This document shows, piece after piece, positions 61,230 through 64,000 of a DNA stretch of 64,000 bases. The position numbers and the translations under genes were made by a program. The notes below the pieces were generated by a model. It saw only the letters and a list, made by a program, of their open reading frames with translations. It had not been told where the DNA came from and searched no databases. Position 1 is the first letter of the stretch; each line of letters opens with the position of its first letter. The stretch is taken from positions 2,121,501 to 2,185,500 of the forward strand of contig JADJPA010000001.1 in the NCBI GenBank assembly GCA_016713505.1, written 5' to 3'. The DNA comes from Candidatus Competibacteraceae bacterium (GTDB lineage Bacteria; Pseudomonadota; Gammaproteobacteria; Competibacterales; Competibacteraceae).

Positions 61230-62591
61230 ATGAGTGCTGCAACCCGACACGGTCTGGCGCTGGCCTTGAGTTTTCTGGCGGGTGTCTCGCTGACGGCCCT
61301 GCCTACGGTCCGAGCCGAGAAAGACACTCCGTTGGAAAACAAGCTGCCGCTGGATGAGCTTCGCACGTTCACCGGCGTGCTCGACGCCGTCAAGCAGGAT
61401 TATGTGGAGTCGATCAAGGACAAGGACCTGCTAGAAAACGCCATTCGCGGGATGCTCAGCAACCTCGACCCCCACTCGGCGTTCTTGGATGCCGAAGCTT
61501 TCCAAGATTTGCAGGTCGGCACCTCCGGCGAGTTTGGCGGCTTGGGAATTGAAGTGGGCCAGGAAGACGGTTTCATCAAAGTCATCACCCCCATCGACGA
61601 CACCCCGGCCGCGCGGGCGGGCGTCCGCTCCGGTGACCTCATCATCCGGCTCGATGACACGTCGGTCAAAGGGATGGCGCTCTCTGACGCCATCCAGCGG
61701 ATGCGCGGCAAGCCCAACACCGCCATCACCCTGACCATCATTCGGGAAGGCCTGAGAAAACCGTTGAAAATGAAGCTGGTCAGGGAAGTCATTCAGGTCA
61801 AGAGCGTCAAGAGCCGCTTGTTGGAACCGGGCTTCGCCTATTTGCGGGTCACCCAGTTTCAGGCCAAAACCGCCCAGAACCTGCAACATGACCTGCAAAC
61901 GCTCGAACAGCAGAATAAAGCGCCGTTGAAAGGGTTGGTGCTGGATTTGCGCAACAATCCGGGCGGCGTGTTGAACGGCGCGGTGGATGTGGCCGACGAT
62001 TTTCTGGACGACGGCGTGATCGTCGAAACCAAGGGGCGCGGCAACGGTTCCGATCAAAGCTACAAAGCCACTCCCGGCGACCTGCTGAAAAGCGCGCCCA
62101 TGGTGGTGCTGGTCAACGGCGGCTCGGCCTCGGCCTCGGAAATCGTCGCCGGCGCGCTCCAGGACCATCATCGCGCGCTGATCCTAGGCGAGCGGACCTT
62201 TGGCAAGGGCTCCGTACAAACCATCCTGCCGCTGGGTAACGGTACCGCGGTCAAGCTGACCACCGCCCGTTATTACACTCCGAAAGGCCGTTCCATCCAA
62301 GCGGCTGGCATCGAGCCCGACATCAAGCTCAAGCCGCTCAAGATCGGGAGCGCGGACAGTGCCGATCCGGATTTCATCAAGGAGGCCGATCTGACCGGCC
62401 ATCTGCGCAACGACCGCTCCGACAAGCCCGAAAGCGAGCCGCCGGACGTTCCGCCCGACCCCAAAACCCTTTCCGATCCCGCCAAGACGCCCAACGCCGA
62501 GGGCGACCTGGCGCAAAACGATTACCAACTCTATGAAGCCTTGAACCTGCTCAAAGGCATGACCCTGCTGCATAATCGCAAAAGTGGTTGA
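61230..62591 (+). CDS. ctpA: Carboxyl-terminal processing peptidase (S41)
   Basis: Periplasmic serine protease for cell-wall and envelope control. Signal peptide (GLALALSFLAGVSLTALPTV, cleaved before EKDT). PDZ domain GGLGIEVGQEDGFIKVITPI at residues 105-190; catalytic Ser in VNGGSASASEIVAGAL near residue 300 and Lys in FGKGSVQ. Tail is proline- and aspartate-rich, with a short helix after it. It has 453 residues from ATG 61230 (GGAGCG upstream); a TTG at 61218 is not used. Follows gpmA; the M23 peptidase often between them in other gammas is missing. Symbol by analogy. Confidence 0.92.
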   Translation: MSAATRHGLALALSFLAGVSLTALPTVRAEKDTPLENKLPLDELRTFTGVLDAVKQDYVESIKDKDLLENAIRGMLSNLDPHSAFLDAEAFQDLQVGTSGEFGGLGIEVGQEDGFIKVITPIDDTPAARAGVRSGDLIIRLDDTSVKGMALSDAIQRMRGKPNTAITLTIIREGLRKPLKMKLVREVIQVKSVKSRLLEPGFAYLRVTQFQAKTAQNLQHDLQTLEQQNKAPLKGLVLDLRNNPGGVLNGAVDVADDFLDDGVIVETKGRGNGSDQSYKATPGDLLKSAPMVVLVNGGSASASEIVAGALQDHHRALILGERTFGKGSVQTILPLGNGTAVKLTTARYYTPKGRSIQAAGIEPDIKLKPLKIGSADSADPDFIKEADLTGHLRNDRSDKPESEPPDVPPDPKTLSDPAKTPNAEGDLAQNDYQLYEALNLLKGMTLLHNRKSG

Positions 62592-62624
62592 TTCGCCCGC
62601 TCGCCCGTTTACAGGAGAAAACGC

Positions 62625-63170
62625 ATGGCTACCGTTCTCATCCCGCTCGCCCAAGGTTGCGAAGAACTGGAGGCCGTTACCCTCATTGACCTGCTGCGGC
62701 GCGCCGGCGTCACGGTGGTGGTGGCCGGTCTGGAGCAAGGTGCGGTGACCGCATCGCGCGGCGTGGTGTTGCTTCCCGAGGTGACTCTGGACGCGGTGCT
62801 GGACCGCGATTTCGATTTGGTGGTGCTGCCCGGCGGTCTGGGTGGCGCCCAGCGCCTGGAAGCCGACCAGCGCATCGCAACCCTACTGCGGCGGCAAGCC
62901 GAACAAGGCCGCTACATCGGCGCTATTTGCGCCGCGCCCAAGGTCCTGGCCAGCGCCGGGCTATTGAACTACCGGGAAGCCACGGCCTATCCTGGCATCC
63001 TCGACGGCCAGTCGGAAATTCGCTTGAGCAGCGCCGCCGTGGTGCGCGACGGCACCTTCCTCACCTCGCGCGGACCCGGCACGGCCATGGATTTCGCGCT
63101 GGTGCTGATCGAGCTTCTGTGCGGGCGCGGCACGCGCGACGAGGTCGAAGCCGCCTTGCAACGCTCTTGA
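62625..63170 (+). CDS. DJ-1/PfpI family protein (YajL-like)
   Basis: 181 residues of the DJ-1 fold. GCEELEAV contains the conserved glutamate (Glu16) and GAICAAPKVLASAGLL the nucleophile-elbow Cys102. LVVLPGGLGGAQRLE is also characteristic. E. coli YajL is a covalent chaperone or deglycase; function here is by analogy. Starts 33 bp after ctpA stop, AGGAG upstream. Confidence 0.9.
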   Translation: MATVLIPLAQGCEELEAVTLIDLLRRAGVTVVVAGLEQGAVTASRGVVLLPEVTLDAVLDRDFDLVVLPGGLGGAQRLEADQRIATLLRRQAEQGRYIGAICAAPKVLASAGLLNYREATAYPGILDGQSEIRLSSAAVVRDGTFLTSRGPGTAMDFALVLIELLCGRGTRDEVEAALQRS

Positions 63171-63229
63171 TCATTTCCTCCGAGCGATCGCCCTTGCGAC
63201 ACGGCCAGCGCCCCGCGCCGTCAGGGCGG

Positions 63230-64000
63230 TCAAGCCTGCTTTAGCCATGCCCCGACCAGCAGACCGACCCCGGCGCCGGCCGCCAACCAAGCCAGCAGCG
63301 GCATCTGCCAAAGGCCGATCGAGCGGGCGCTGTCCAAATCCAGCAGCACCGCCGCGCTGACGATCAACGCCGCTCCCACCACCGCATGGAAACTGCGTCG
63401 GTTGGCTAGCCGTATTTCCCGGCGCAGCTGCTCCATTTCCTGTTTCTGCAACCGCACGGCGATCTCGCCGGAATTGGCCTTTTGCAGCAAGCCATAGACT
63501 AAGTTTGGCAAATCCGGCGTCTGGTCGGCCCAGCGCGGGATGTAGTGCTTGATGCGCTTGATGACCGACCACGGGCCGACCCGTTCCCGCATCCAGCTTT
63601 CCAGAAACGGTTTGGCGGTTTTCCACAAATCCAGTTCGGGATCGAGCTGGCGGCCCAAGCCTTCGATATTGAGCAACGTCTTTTGCAGCAGCACCAATTG
63701 CGGCTGCACCTCCATGTTGAAACGGCGAGCGGTCTGAAACAAGGTCAACAAGAAACCGCCGAAGGAAATGTCCTTGAGCGGTCGGTCGAAGATCGGCTCC
63801 GACACGGTGCGAATGGCCGACTCGAATTCATCCACCCGAGTCTCCGCCGGCACCCAGCCCGACTCGATGTGCAGTTCCGCCACCCGGCGGTAGTCACGCT
63901 GAAAAAACGCCAGAAAATTATCGGCCAGATAATGCTGGTCGGTGGGGCTGAGCGTGCCGATGATGCCGAAATCCACGGCGATATAACGCGGGTCGGTCGG
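63230..64000 (-). CDS. ubiB: Ubiquinone biosynthesis protein UbiB, 3' part
   Basis: Atypical kinase-like protein needed for ubiquinone production. The frame runs off the window at base 64000. Seen part starts RYIAVDFGIIGTL, containing the DFG-like metal-binding motif, and ends in two membrane helices (FHAVVGAALIVSAAVLLDL and LLAWLAAGAGVGLLVG). The N-terminal region with the KxGQ motif is outside. The apparent start GTG at 63976 is internal. Convergent with the DJ-1 gene. Confidence 0.93.
   Translation of the reverse strand, partial: PTDPRYIAVDFGIIGTLSPTDQHYLADNFLAFFQRDYRRVAELHIESGWVPAETRVDEFESAIRTVSEPIFDRPLKDISFGGFLLTLFQTARRFNMEVQPQLVLLQKTLLNIEGLGRQLDPELDLWKTAKPFLESWMRERVGPWSVIKRIKHYIPRWADQTPDLPNLVYGLLQKANSGEIAVRLQKQEMEQLRREIRLANRRSFHAVVGAALIVSAAVLLDLDSARSIGLWQMPLLAWLAAGAGVGLLVGAWLKQA

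Overview
The window is a GC-rich bacterial chromosome segment from a gammaproteobacterium. The main pointers are SecB, a pilMNOPQ block near aroK-aroB, RecBCD-type RecB and RecD, UbiB, 2,3-BPG-dependent GpmA, DUF1289 and DUF2889 proteins, a split B12-dependent ribonucleotide reductase (NrdJa/NrdJb), and the E. coli-like gene order of the ribosomal operons. The family-level placement is a guess: something like Competibacteraceae or another environmental gamma. No 16S gene or tRNA is present to settle it.

Layout. (1) 0-3 kb, plus strand: the 3' end of nrdJa, then nrdJb and a PIG3-type quinone oxidoreductase, followed by a mostly empty spacer with one 57-codon aromatic-rich small gene. (2) 3.6-22 kb, minus strand: one uninterrupted str-S10-spc-alpha supercluster running rpsL to rplQ, with fusA, tuf, secY and rpoA. 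It has a near-consensus sigma-70 promoter upstream of rpsL and a rho-independent terminator after rplQ. (3) 22.1-24.1 kb, plus strand: a small accessory patch with a frameshifted remnant of a type ISP restriction enzyme, a metzincin-type metalloprotease and a small exported protein. (4) 24.3-31.6 kb, minus: recD, recB (no recC beside them) and a CorA-like membrane protein. (5) 31.7-35.7 kb: class I fumarase (minus) diverging from MaeB malic enzyme (plus). (6) 35.8-37.7 kb, minus: a CheZ-like helical protein and an EAL-HDOD signalling protein. (7) 38.5-40.7 kb, plus: hemE, a NUDIX hydrolase and a CBS-domain protein. (8) 40.7-54.3 kb: the pilMNOPQ-aroK-aroB neighbourhood, split open by two very large exported proteins. 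One is an Ig-like protein directly behind pilQ. The other, on the opposite strand, has nine PASTA repeats, a YVTN beta-propeller and a C-terminal beta-sandwich, and carries a textbook sigma-54 promoter. (9) 54.5-57 kb, plus and minus: a nucleotidyltransferase-like protein, small conserved proteins, DUF1289 and DUF2889. (10) 57-60 kb, minus: gpsA, secB, glutaredoxin, rhodanese, a DUF2892 membrane protein and an ArsR-family regulator with an AT-rich palindromic operator. (11) 60.3-63.2 kb, plus: gpmA, ctpA and a DJ-1 family protein, then the 3' end of ubiB on the minus strand.

How it fits together. Most of the window is core metabolism and translation. The most interesting material is at three places: the two giant exported proteins inserted between pilQ and aroK, which may be pilus- or envelope-associated; the split YgaV/YgaP-like sulfur-stress operon, whose regulator carries the two cysteines and the exact spacing known from persulfide sensors; and the metzincin plus small exported protein beside an R-M remnant. 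No CRISPR array, tRNA, rRNA or intact insertion sequence was seen.
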